8,504 nt of DNA, taken from assembly GCA_964594065.1 (NCBI GenBank), contig CAZQKX010000112.1, positions 1-8,504 on the forward strand, given 5' to 3'. This DNA comes from 4572-13 sp964594065. GTDB taxonomy: Bacteria; Planctomycetota; Phycisphaerae; Sedimentisphaerales; Anaerohalosphaeraceae. The notes under the pieces are model-generated. The model did not search any database. It was not told where the DNA came from and worked only from the letters and a program-made list of their open reading frames with translations. Shown here piece by piece: positions 1-6,255 of the stretch (positions within the stretch are counted from its first letter, which is position 1; each line of letters starts with the position of its first letter). The translations under genes and the position numbers were made by a program.

Positions 1-311
1 TATTCACCTGCTTTTTTGGGAAACTCGTCTGATAGATCAACTATTGGAATTACGGAAAAAGCATTTATTGTTTCATTTGCATCCTTTTTGTTGACTAGTG
101 CAATTGGGCCAAATCCTTTAAGTCGCTTTTCATTTAATACGCATGCTATCTTAAATTTAATCTCAGTTTCTCTAAGATCGACCTCATACAATTCAAAGGT
201 CTTAAGTAGCAAATAAACACCGCAATAAGGACATTCATATTGATTTATACGATGACGTGAAGTTGCCGTATTTACATTGCATTTTGTTCCACAAAAAACA
301 CACTGGCTCAT
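1..311 (-). CDS. CxxC zinc-ribbon protein, unknown function (partial, 3' end outside window)
   Basis: The first 103 codons of a gene read leftward and run off the window edge with no stop. The start ATG (311-309) is supported by AAGGAG at 323-318, six bases upstream. Cysteine pairs C4-x2-C7 and C27-x2-C30 (CVFC and CPYCG) form a likely zinc ribbon at the N-terminus; C11 and C57 are extra cysteines. The rest is mixed charged and aliphatic sequence with no membrane segment or signal peptide, so the protein is probably cytoplasmic. I do not recognise the family; such N-terminal ribbons occur on varied nucleic-acid-binding and accessory proteins. A hand count of the first 180 bases gives 61 G/C (34%), far below the nrf/ccs genes to the right, which suggests a different origin. 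A candidate promoter lies about 50 bases upstream. The reading frame is well supported; the function is unknown. Confidence 0.72.
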   Translation of the reverse strand, partial: MSQCVFCGTKCNVNTATSRHRINQYECPYCGVYLLLKTFELYEVDLRETEIKFKIACVLNEKRLKGFGPIALVNKKDANETINAFSVIPIVDLSDEFPKKAGE

Positions 312-367
312 TCTTATCTCCTTTTTTCCTGTCTGTGTGTAATATCTTCTGCATCGTAGCTAGTAGA

Positions 368-396
368 ATTATACCCGACAAAAGACCATATGAAAA
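368..396 (-). promoter_or_regulatory. Candidate sigma70-type promoter for the zinc-ribbon gene
   Basis: On the minus strand TTTTCA (396-391), a 17-base spacer and a perfect TATAAT (373-368) are seen. A start near 361 would leave a leader of about 50 bases containing the AAGGAG ribosome site at 323-318. The -35 box is weak (4/6), so this rests mainly on the -10 box and its position. Confidence 0.45.
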
Positions 397-443
397 GCAA
401 TAAAAATTCAGTGTTCTTCCGTGTATTCCGTGGCTAAAAAAGT

Positions 444-471
444 TTGACAATTATCTAACTTTTGATACAAT
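444..471 (+). promoter_or_regulatory. Candidate sigma70-type promoter, about 280 bases upstream of resB
   Basis: A perfect TTGACA (444-449), 16-base spacer and TACAAT (466-471, 5/6) form a strong match on the plus strand. A transcript starting near 478 would carry an untranslated leader of about 270 bases before resB, or would belong to an unrecognised small RNA. No open reading frame with a good ribosome site follows it closely. Confidence 0.45.
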
Positions 472-564
472 ACATCCAGTCGAGGCCAATAGCCTCAAAA
501 TGACAATTAAATGAGAGAGCGAATCACAAACCGATCGCCCGGCCAATAATGGCCCATCCACATT

Positions 565-597
565 CTTGTATACCTGTATTCGTGCGTCCTTGTATAC
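565..597. repeat. Short direct repeat CTTGTATAC x2
   Basis: Two identical 9-base copies (565-573 and 589-597) are offset by 24 bases, with a similar CTGTATTC word between them. Each contains the palindrome GTATAC. They may be binding sites or simple-repeat decay; there is no further support. Confidence 0.35.
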
Positions 598-721
598 TTG
601 ATTTATGCAAAACAAACCCAATTCCCGGCAAGTACAATAAACGCTAACTTATTTTGCACTAAGAACTAAGAACAATGAACTACGAACTGTTCCACCCAAA
701 AGCAAACCCAAACAAACCCAA

Positions 722-742
722 ATTTGACGCAAGGCGTCAAAT
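722..742. repeat. Perfect 9-bp inverted repeat just upstream of resB
   Basis: Arms ATTTGACGC (722-730) and GCGTCAAAT (734-742) are exact reverse complements separated by AAG. The left arm contains TTGACG, the proposed -35 box of the resB promoter, so a protein bound here would compete with RNA polymerase. If instead transcribed from 444-471, it would form a stable hairpin six bases before ATG 748 that buries the only AAGG. The half-site spacing (TTGAC-N7-GTCAA) does not match classical FNR (N4) or CRP (N6) sites. Confidence 0.6.
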
Positions 743-752
743 AATATATGAT
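724..752 (+). promoter_or_regulatory. Candidate resB promoter, possibly giving a leaderless message
   Basis: TTGACG (724-729, 5/6), an exact 17-base spacer and TATGAT (747-752, 5/6) form a good sigma70-type promoter. Transcription starting 7-8 bases downstream would begin at about A760, the first base of the in-frame second ATG of resB. The first ATG (748) lies inside the -10 box and could not be translated from this transcript. Confidence 0.45.
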
Positions 753-1536
753 ACCGACCATGCAAAGTGGTTTACGTATATACATTTTGAATCTGACCCT
801 GCTGCTGCTCGTGTTTTTTACCATCATGAGCATCAACGGGGCGTTTATAGGCACCCAGCGTGCGAAGGTATTCTTTAATTCGCCTCCAATGATCGTATTC
901 TGGTGCATCCTGCTGGTTTTCCTTTTAGCCGGCTTCTTTATCTATCCATCGCTTCGAAAGCGCCCGGGGCTGTTGCTGATCCATCTCGGCTGCTGCCTGG
1001 TATTAATCGGAGCCATGGCCGATTCGGCACTGGTCCACAAGTGGATCAACGGCGAGTTGGCGATGAAACAGGGATTTATGACGCTTCGGCCGGGACAGGC
1101 ATCGCCGATGATGTTCGATGAGAAAATGACCCGCCATGTCCGCCTTCCGTTTACCGTGGGGCTCCTGGATACATGGGTGACATTCTACGACGATAATCCG
1201 AACGGGATGGTGAAAGATTACCACAGCACGCTCCGGATCATGCAGGACGGATTGGATGTCAAAGAAAAGACGATCGAAGTCAATAAACCACTGTTCTATC
1301 GCGGCTATTATTTTTATCAGCATAAATTTGGGGCCGACCAATTCAGCACATACAGCGAATTTAACGTGGTCTCGACCGCCGGTTTTTTGATGCGGATTCC
1401 GTTCATGGACAAGCACATCTTTGTCAGTTCCATCTGGCTGGTATTTGGCGGTTACGGTTTTATCTTTGCCGGACTTGCCTGGCATTTCTGGCTGGGTCTT
1501 TTGCGAAGACCGGTAAGGGGGGCATATGATTCTTAA
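748..1536 (+). CDS. resB: ResB-like cytochrome c biogenesis protein (System II)
   Basis: Membrane partner of CcsA/ResC in System II cytochrome c biogenesis, which moves haem across the membrane and attaches it to exported apocytochromes. The layout fits ResB: membrane helices at about 10-30, 45-67 and 74-92, a soluble outer domain at about 95-225, and a last helix at about 227-250. H79 in LLLIHLG matches the membrane haem-ligand histidine of ResB (TM-His1 in fused CcsBA). The pattern around residues 157-192 (DYHSTLRI, VNKPLFYRGYYFYQ) is typical of the ResB outer domain. At 262 residues it is shorter than classical ResB (over 400), like compact forms found next to nitrite reductase genes. The start may be ATG 748 or ATG 760; neither has a good ribosome site, and a promoter overlapping 748 favours 760. 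It overlaps ccsA by 11 bases, so the two are co-transcribed. Confidence 0.85.
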   Translation: MIPTMQSGLRIYILNLTLLLLVFFTIMSINGAFIGTQRAKVFFNSPPMIVFWCILLVFLLAGFFIYPSLRKRPGLLLIHLGCCLVLIGAMADSALVHKWINGELAMKQGFMTLRPGQASPMMFDEKMTRHVRLPFTVGLLDTWVTFYDDNPNGMVKDYHSTLRIMQDGLDVKEKTIEVNKPLFYRGYYFYQHKFGADQFSTYSEFNVVSTAGFLMRIPFMDKHIFVSSIWLVFGGYGFIFAGLAWHFWLGLLRRPVRGAYDS

Positions 1537-2320
1537 AGCTGACATGCAGGGTGTGCTGATCTATACGACGATGGCGGGGTATTTCCTGACCGTGCTGACC
1601 ACCACCAAATTCACCAAGGCTGCCAAGGGCCTGTTTTTTGTGTCGTTTGTTGTCAATGCCTCGGCACTTATCTATCGCGGCATCCATGTCGAGCATCTGC
1701 CCATGCAGAACATGTTCGAGGTGTTTTTGTTTCTGGGTGCGTGTGTCGGGCCGATTCATTGGCTGTCAAGTCGCATTTTGCGTACAAAACATCCTGCGTT
1801 TTTAAGCATTGACGCGGTTATCGGTTTGATCGTTCTGTTTCCGGCCGGATTTGTGTTCAACCATCAGCCACAGTTCCTGCCGCCCGCCCTGCAATGCTGG
1901 TTGTTCGGCCCGCACGTGGCGGCGTACATGCTGGCCTATATCTTCATGGCCAAGGCCGCGGTGTTCGCCGGAGCGGGACTTGTGACCAAAACTGACAATA
2001 TAAACGCTCAAAGTACACTATCCGAATATAGCTATCGCACCGTTCTGGCGGGATTTCCGCTGCTGACTTTAGGGCTGTTTCTCGGCAGCATCTGGGGCAA
2101 GCTGGCCTGGGGCGACTGGTGGGGATGGGACCCGAAGGAACTGTGGTCGCTGGTCTGCTGGCTGGCATACCTGATTTATTTCCACTTCCGATACGGCTAT
2201 CCCAAAAGCTACCGTATTCAGCATGTACTGGTTTTGTTCGGGATGGTGTGCATTGTCATCACATTGCTGTGGGTCAACCTGTCAAAGCTGTTCGGCGGCC
2301 TGCATAACTACGCCAGCTGA
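1526..2320 (+). CDS. ccsA: CcsA/ResC-family cytochrome c assembly protein (haem handling and lyase)
   Basis: Integral membrane haem-handling protein of System II (CcsA/CcsB/ResC naming varies). About eight membrane helices are visible across 264 residues. The tryptophan-rich WWD haem-binding motif is clear at 195-208 (WGDWWGWDPKELW). The flanking histidines are present: H130 (FGPHVAAY) as P-His1, H260 (GGLHNY) as P-His2, and H220 (YFHFRY) as the membrane TM-His2. The spacings of 130 and 40 residues to H260 are close to those in fused CcsBA proteins. The start ATG 1526 has a purine-rich AAGGGGGG site at 1515-1522; ATG 1544 is a weaker alternative. It overlaps the end of resB, and together they equal one split CcsBA. 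With nrfA immediately converging, its likely clients are NrfA and NrfH. No CcdA- or thioredoxin-like partner is in the window. Confidence 0.93.
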   Translation: MILKADMQGVLIYTTMAGYFLTVLTTTKFTKAAKGLFFVSFVVNASALIYRGIHVEHLPMQNMFEVFLFLGACVGPIHWLSSRILRTKHPAFLSIDAVIGLIVLFPAGFVFNHQPQFLPPALQCWLFGPHVAAYMLAYIFMAKAAVFAGAGLVTKTDNINAQSTLSEYSYRTVLAGFPLLTLGLFLGSIWGKLAWGDWWGWDPKELWSLVCWLAYLIYFHFRYGYPKSYRIQHVLVLFGMVCIVITLLWVNLSKLFGGLHNYAS

Positions 2321-2325
2321 TACGG

Positions 2326-3768
2326 CTACGGCAGCAGTTCGGGCCCTTTGCCTGCGATAAAGGCCTTGGCAACATCGAACGCTTTTTCACGCGTTGAGAC
2401 ATCCGGATATTTTGGCGGTTTTGAGATGCCTTTGGCGGCCAGTAGCCGGGCTGTCTGCAAGCGAACCTCCTGTGCCTGCTGGGCAGCTAAGCCCAGTATC
2501 CGTATGCTTTCCTGCGGCGAATGGAATCCCATGCCGTTACTGGAGGAAATGTAGTCCCAGTTGAATTGGGCGTGCCGCAGCAGTTTGCGGACGCCGGCCA
2601 GTTCCTGTTCCGTGACATCGGCCTGCATCGCCGCGGCGACGTCGAAATGCGCTTTGACCAGCGACTCTTCCGTGCGGAGCATGGCGTCGGCAACCTTGGT
2701 CTGGATGGACTCAACACGGGTCCTGATCTCGTCCTCGCTCCAGCGGTGGCATACTGCACAACTGTTGGCGATATTCAGCAGCGGGCTTTGGACATGGTGG
2801 TCGGTGAACTTGACGCCGCCCTCGGAGCGGTAGGGCATGTGGCAGTCAGAACATGAAACATTCCGATAAGCATGAACGCCGGTCAGGTACAGTTCATAAT
2901 CGGGGTGCTGTGATTTTATGATCGGGGTTTTGGAGATCGGGTGTATGTAATCATGAAATTCCAGCTCATCATAGTATTCGATCATCGCCTCGACGGTTGT
3001 GCCTTTGGCCCAGGGAAACGTCAGATAGTTTTTGGGTTTGGGGCTGAAAAAGTATTCGACGTGACACTGAGCACACGCCAGCGACCGCATTTCCTGCAGA
3101 CTCACCGTTGAGATATCCCTGCCCATTGCGGTGAACGCTTCCTTAAGAGCAGGGCGGCTGATGCGAAGGGCCGTGGTATCGGGGTTGTGGCAATCCAGAC
3201 AGCCGATAGAATTATTGACCTGAGCGGTCAGGTCATGGAAATTAGCGGCATAGAAATTTTCGACACCCATTTCGTTCATTAAACGGGGTACATCAGGGCT
3301 TTTGCAGGTGTAGCAGGTTGCTGCGTTATAGGGTTTTTTAATGCGTGCGGTTTTATTGACATCTTCGAGCGCATAATAATGACCGCGGGCCTGGAGGTAT
3401 TCTTTGCTGAATCCGTATCCGGCAAAAAGAATGACCTGGTACGGATCTTCGTCTAAATAGTCGCGGGGATCTGCACCGCCGTACATCGTTCGGGTACTGT
3501 CATCCTGTGCTTTCAGATAGGTTTCGTATTCCCGCGGATAATTTTCACCCCATTTGGCGTTGTCGGTTTCCCATGCATCCAACGGCTTAAGCACCATAGA
3601 CGGTCGCTGTGCTTCCCATCGGCGTTCCATGACCGTGGTTGCCAAAAGGCCTAACAGGACTACGACTGCACAGGTCATTGCGACCAGCAAAAAACCGGCC
3701 CACAACGGAAGGCGCAGGCTGTTTTTGTTATCGACATTTTTTGCGTTGGAATCATTATTCGCGTTCAT
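2326..3768 (-). CDS. nrfA: NrfA, ammonia-forming pentahaem cytochrome c nitrite reductase
   Basis: Reduces nitrite to ammonium with six electrons on the outer side of the membrane (EC 1.7.2.2). Length is 480 residues, as usual for NrfA. Haem sites in order: C152-Y-T-C155-K156 (the lysine-ligated active-site haem), then CxxCH at 190-194, 232-236, 306-310 and 337-341. Catalytic residues are present: R128 (ARGHYY), Y239 and H288, with the calcium ligands E238, Y239, K285 and Q287 (CHVEY and KSQH motifs), so this is the calcium-containing form. Residues about 22-46 form a long hydrophobic segment after a polar 20-residue N-terminus, and I see no clear cleavage site, so the enzyme may stay membrane-anchored. 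ATG 3768 has GGGAG about 9 bases upstream, within the end of nrfH; the genes overlap by 14 bases. The stop lies 5 bases from the converging ccsA stop. Confidence 0.97.
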   Translation of the reverse strand: MNANNDSNAKNVDNKNSLRLPLWAGFLLVAMTCAVVVLLGLLATTVMERRWEAQRPSMVLKPLDAWETDNAKWGENYPREYETYLKAQDDSTRTMYGGADPRDYLDEDPYQVILFAGYGFSKEYLQARGHYYALEDVNKTARIKKPYNAATCYTCKSPDVPRLMNEMGVENFYAANFHDLTAQVNNSIGCLDCHNPDTTALRISRPALKEAFTAMGRDISTVSLQEMRSLACAQCHVEYFFSPKPKNYLTFPWAKGTTVEAMIEYYDELEFHDYIHPISKTPIIKSQHPDYELYLTGVHAYRNVSCSDCHMPYRSEGGVKFTDHHVQSPLLNIANSCAVCHRWSEDEIRTRVESIQTKVADAMLRTEESLVKAHFDVAAAMQADVTEQELAGVRKLLRHAQFNWDYISSSNGMGFHSPQESIRILGLAAQQAQEVRLQTARLLAAKGISKPPKYPDVSTREKAFDVAKAFIAGKGPELLP

Positions 3769-4336
3769 TGGTATTATCTCCCTTGGGTTTGAAGTCCAGT
3801 CCGGCTTTGGGGATCTCCGGCAGCAGTACTTTTGGCGATGCTGAAAGACTTTGCACCGATCCGTGTATATTGTTATGACAACTCCAGCAGGTTTGCTGCG
3901 TGGAATCTGAAAGACGGATCATTTCAAATTGACTCTGGTGACAGCGAAGGCAGTTTTGCTGAACAACCGGAACCGCCCCGGCTGACAGTTTGATGACCTG
4001 GGGTTCCCTGCGGAGCGTAAAGACCGCAGAGTGCCGTGCGCCGTCCATTGCCTTGAAAGCGGACTTGGACAGGAGGTTGTCGTGTGGTACATGGCAATCG
4101 TTGCATGTTGTAACACGTCCGTGACTGCCTCGCTGCCATGATGCATAGGCATCCGTCATGACATGACAGTTAATGCAGGTTTCAGAAGCATTGGACATGT
4201 ATGAGGCGGCGTTGGAAATGCGGACAAGAAGAAGAACCATCCCTATGGCAGCGCCTATTAAGCAATAAATCATCACTTGCCAGAAGCGCGGCAAACCCGG
4301 TAGTGCCAAGAGATTCAATCCATTCCGAATCAGCAT
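3755..4336 (-). CDS. nrfH: NrfH, tetrahaem quinol dehydrogenase of the NapC/NirT family
   Basis: Membrane-bound electron donor of NrfA: it oxidises quinol and delivers electrons to the NrfHA complex. One N-terminal anchor helix (about 19-39) is followed by four haem sites: C54-x2-C57-H58 with M60 (CINCHVM, where the methionine is an axial ligand of haem 1 in NrfH), then CxxCH at 78-82, 129-133 and 150-154. H158 just after the last site is a candidate distal ligand. Its 193 residues are somewhat longer than the usual 150-180; the extra is a polar tail after residue 160. It is the first gene of the nrfHA operon and overlaps nrfA by 14 bases. No ribosome site precedes ATG 4336; instead a promoter lies so close that the message may be leaderless. 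Confidence 0.94.
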   Translation of the reverse strand: MLIRNGLNLLALPGLPRFWQVMIYCLIGAAIGMVLLLVRISNAASYMSNASETCINCHVMTDAYASWQRGSHGRVTTCNDCHVPHDNLLSKSAFKAMDGARHSAVFTLRREPQVIKLSAGAVPVVQQNCLRCHQSQFEMIRLSDSTQQTCWSCHNNIHGSVQSLSASPKVLLPEIPKAGLDFKPKGDNTNERE

Positions 4337-4342
4337 ACTATG

Positions 4343-4370
4343 ATATTAAACGACTTTTTGAGTAAATCAA
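4343..4370 (-). promoter_or_regulatory. Candidate nrfHA promoter, possibly leaderless
   Basis: On the minus strand TTGATT (4370-4365), a 16-base spacer and TAATAT (4348-4343, 4/6) are seen. Six bases separate the -10 box from A4336, the first base of the nrfH start codon, so transcription would begin on or beside the ATG. The -35 region is part of a TTGA-N5-TCAA inverted repeat (4358-4370) that resembles an FNR site but is one base too short. Confidence 0.38.
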
Positions 4371-4414
4371 CATTATTGTTTATGAAGAATGCTTATTTTT
4401 AGGCCGATTTCCTA

Positions 4415-4443
4415 TTGTTTCGGTCTTCTTTTGTCAGTATAAT
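4415..4443 (+). promoter_or_regulatory. Candidate promoter for the rhomboid gene
   Basis: A perfect TATAAT (4438-4443) follows a 17-base spacer and a weak -35 box TTGTTT (4415-4420). Transcription near 4450 gives a leader of about 94 bases before ATG 4544. A 7-bp imperfect hairpin (4401-4407 with 4420-4426, one G-T pair) overlaps the -35 region. Confidence 0.42.
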
Positions 4444-4543
4444 GCAGAATATGCAACAGTGGACCGGTGAAGATATCATGTAAATATAGGGAATGCAGGT
4501 GAATATTCCTTTTACATAAAGGGTGTATTAGCAGGAGAGAAGG

Positions 4544-5473
4544 ATGATAATGTTTTTAGTGCCATATGCGGTTGATGTACCGTTTGATCGAAGGCCGGTG
4601 ATGAACTGGATTTTGGTGATCTCGGTGGTTGCGGCATTCGGCCTTCAAATCTCCGCAACTTATGGAGCCCAAGACATGGAGGCTGTCGATGCGTTCGTGC
4701 TGGACGGTTGGAGATGGCAGGGGCTGATCGGACATATGTGGCTGCATGCGGATCCGATTCATCTGGGGGGGAATATGCTCTTTCTGTGGATTTTTGGAAA
4801 CGCGGTTTGTGCGAAAGTGGGCAATTTGAAATACCTCCCGATCTATCTGGGTGCCGGGCTGTGTGCGGCAATGGCCCATTTGCTGTTGAACGGGGAACCG
4901 GCGGTTGGGGCCAGTGGGGCAATCAACGGGATCGTTGGGATGTTTCTGGTTTTTTTCTGGCAGAATGAAATGGATTGTTTGTTCTTTGTCATGGTTTTCC
5001 TGCGTCCAGTCTATAAAACATTCAGTGTTTCCAGTTATTGGATAATCCTGCTGTTTCTTGTGTTTGATATTGCCGGGGCCATTTTGGGCGGTGGACGCGT
5101 GGCCTATTTTGCACATCTCGGCGGTTTTGTGGGAGGGGCGCTTTTCGCGGTCCTGCTGCTGAAACTGAGGTGGGTTACGATGTACCGGGATGAACAGTCA
5201 CTGGTGGGATTATTTGAGGATTGGAAACAGGATCGAGAGGATATGAAACTTGAGAGAATGGCTCGTGCAGGGATCGAAAAGGCGGATCAAGCGGAGTATT
5301 CCGAGCAGGATTCGTCCCCGGAGCCAAACGGGCCTTTACCGCAGACCGCACCTGCTTCCTATGTGAAGTTTACCTGTCCCTGCGGCAAAGAATACAGAGC
5401 TCCCATTGGGCATGCGGGCAAAAAGGGCCGCTGCTCACAATGTCAACAGTTACTGATCATCCCTGCGTCATAG
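4544..5473 (+). CDS. Rhomboid-family intramembrane serine protease with C-terminal zinc ribbon
   Basis: Predicted membrane protease that cuts substrates within or beside their membrane helices. The rhomboid core covers about residues 20-210: the oxyanion motif H73-L-G-G-N77, catalytic serine S124 in GASG (122-125), and catalytic histidine H191 in AHLGGFVGG. A charged linker (about 213-265, possibly coiled) leads to a cytoplasmic or tail domain at 274-307 with C278-x-C280 and C297-x2-C300, a four-cysteine zinc ribbon with the FxCxCG...AGKKGRC pattern that I associate with many planctomycete proteins. The start ATG 4544 has AGGAG at 4533-4537, six bases upstream; ATG 4550 is a weaker choice. 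Length is 309 residues. It is a single gene diverging from nrfHA, with no sign of joint function. The substrate cannot be told from the sequence. Confidence 0.88.
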   Translation: MIMFLVPYAVDVPFDRRPVMNWILVISVVAAFGLQISATYGAQDMEAVDAFVLDGWRWQGLIGHMWLHADPIHLGGNMLFLWIFGNAVCAKVGNLKYLPIYLGAGLCAAMAHLLLNGEPAVGASGAINGIVGMFLVFFWQNEMDCLFFVMVFLRPVYKTFSVSSYWIILLFLVFDIAGAILGGGRVAYFAHLGGFVGGALFAVLLLKLRWVTMYRDEQSLVGLFEDWKQDREDMKLERMARAGIEKADQAEYSEQDSSPEPNGPLPQTAPASYVKFTCPCGKEYRAPIGHAGKKGRCSQCQQLLIIPAS

Positions 5474-5540
5474 ATGGCCGGCAGCACATAGCCAACGTTC
5501 AATTGTTATCTATACAATAGTCAGCAATAACGCGAATGCT

Positions 5541-6161
5541 TTATTTGCCCCACTTATAGATCCTGGGATTCTTTTTATCCAACGCCAGTACCAGTGTTCC
5601 ATTTGCAGAACCATCGGGCAGTATCCATCCAACGACATAGGCTTCGCCGCCGCCGAGTTTTGCATTGCCATGCTTAAAGGCTTGTACAATATACTTTCCC
5701 TTTGTGATAAAAAACAGCTTTGAATCATCGGCGCCGTTTTCATCTTCATAGAGCATGGTTGCGTCGACATTGCCGCCACACGTTGCCGAAACTTCTTTTT
5801 CGAATTCACCTTCTTTATATTTTGCTTTCCAGACCGCGGCAATAAATCCATCGGGAGTCAACTCGATGTTGAGTCTGCCTCGCCGTTGGCCCTCATCGGA
5901 GTTGATCTCATAGATAAAAAGCTTGATATCTTCGGTTACAAATTGAGGTGCTTGAGGAAGATTGATGGCTGAATAATCTTCGACGATGCGGGCTTCTTCG
6001 ACCCAGGGGCATTGATCAACCGGTCCGACCGGATCACCGGTTGCGACATTTAAGAAATACACGGCAATAACCGCGAACAGGGCAAGCACGATCAATAAGA
6101 CAATAGCGTTTCCTTTGTGTTTGCAGCGGCGGGTTGTTGTGGGGATACATTTTTGTGTCAT
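5541..6161 (-). CDS. Hypothetical membrane-anchored exported protein
   Basis: I do not recognise this 206-residue protein. A basic N-terminus (RRCKHKG, 11-17) precedes one hydrophobic helix at about 18-38; the remaining 165 residues are polar and probably lie outside the cytoplasm. The outer part begins with Q50-CPWVEEARIV and has only two cysteines (C51, C128), a possible disulfide. Residues 95-195 alternate short hydrophobic and polar stretches with Gly-rich turns (LGGGEAYVVGW), suggesting a beta-rich fold. The KG|NAIVLL junction is reminiscent of a prepilin, but the conserved glutamate at +5 is missing (L22), so I do not call it one. AAAGGAGG at 6176-6169, seven bases before ATG 6161, is a strong ribosome site. 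It converges with the rhomboid gene across 67 bases and has its own promoter. Confidence 0.75.
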   Translation of the reverse strand: MTQKCIPTTTRRCKHKGNAIVLLIVLALFAVIAVYFLNVATGDPVGPVDQCPWVEEARIVEDYSAINLPQAPQFVTEDIKLFIYEINSDEGQRRGRLNIELTPDGFIAAVWKAKYKEGEFEKEVSATCGGNVDATMLYEDENGADDSKLFFITKGKYIVQAFKHGNAKLGGGEAYVVGWILPDGSANGTLVLALDKKNPRIYKWGK

Positions 6162-6227
6162 GTTTCGGCCTCCTTTTAGAATAAATTTTGCTAACTCCCG
6201 GTTATCATTACTACTTTACGAGACAGG

Positions 6228-6255
6228 ATTATACTTGAAAATGATTTTTTGGAAA
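6228..6255 (-). promoter_or_regulatory. Candidate promoter for the hypothetical exported protein
   Basis: On the minus strand TTTCCA (6255-6250, 4/6), a 16-base spacer and a perfect TATAAT (6233-6228) are seen. A start near 6221 gives a leader of about 60 bases ending in the strong AAAGGAGG ribosome site. Confidence 0.45.

Larger units (their letters stand above)
312..747. other. Non-coding divergent intergenic region with low-complexity repeats
   Basis: No convincing gene lies in these 436 bases. The left third holds the ribosome site and promoter of the leftward zinc-ribbon gene and a rightward candidate promoter at 444-471. The middle holds a short inverted repeat (GAGGC at 482-486, GCCTC at 492-496) and two copies of CTTGTATAC (565-573 and 589-597, 24 bases apart). 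The right third holds near-repeats: AAGAAC/ACGAACT words around 660-690, and CAAACCCA words around 606-614 and 703-720. It ends in a perfect palindrome at 722-742. The repeats may be slippage products; no function can be assigned from sequence alone. Confidence 0.6.

Noticed and set aside
235..450. 71-residue minus-strand reading frame
   Set aside because: It overlaps the zinc-ribbon start in another frame; the latter has the ribosome site and paired CxxC motifs.
675..878. 67-residue plus-strand reading frame overlapping the start of resB
   Set aside because: It has no ribosome site and begins in low-complexity repeats; its second half is a shadow of the first resB helix.
1003..1545. 180-residue minus-strand reading frame
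   Set aside because: It is a shadow of resB; the plus frame has the ResB motifs and membrane helices.
4358..4370. Classical FNR site upstream of nrfH
   Set aside because: The half-sites TTGA and TCAA are five bases apart instead of six, so it does not fit the consensus; kept only as an FNR-like repeat.
4401..4433. Hairpin plus T-run resembling an intrinsic terminator on the plus strand
   Set aside because: The stem is only 7 bp with a G-T pair and a 12-base loop, no plus-strand gene ends before it, and it overlaps the rhomboid promoter.
4556..5116. 186-residue minus-strand reading frame
   Set aside because: It is antisense to the rhomboid core, which carries intact catalytic motifs.
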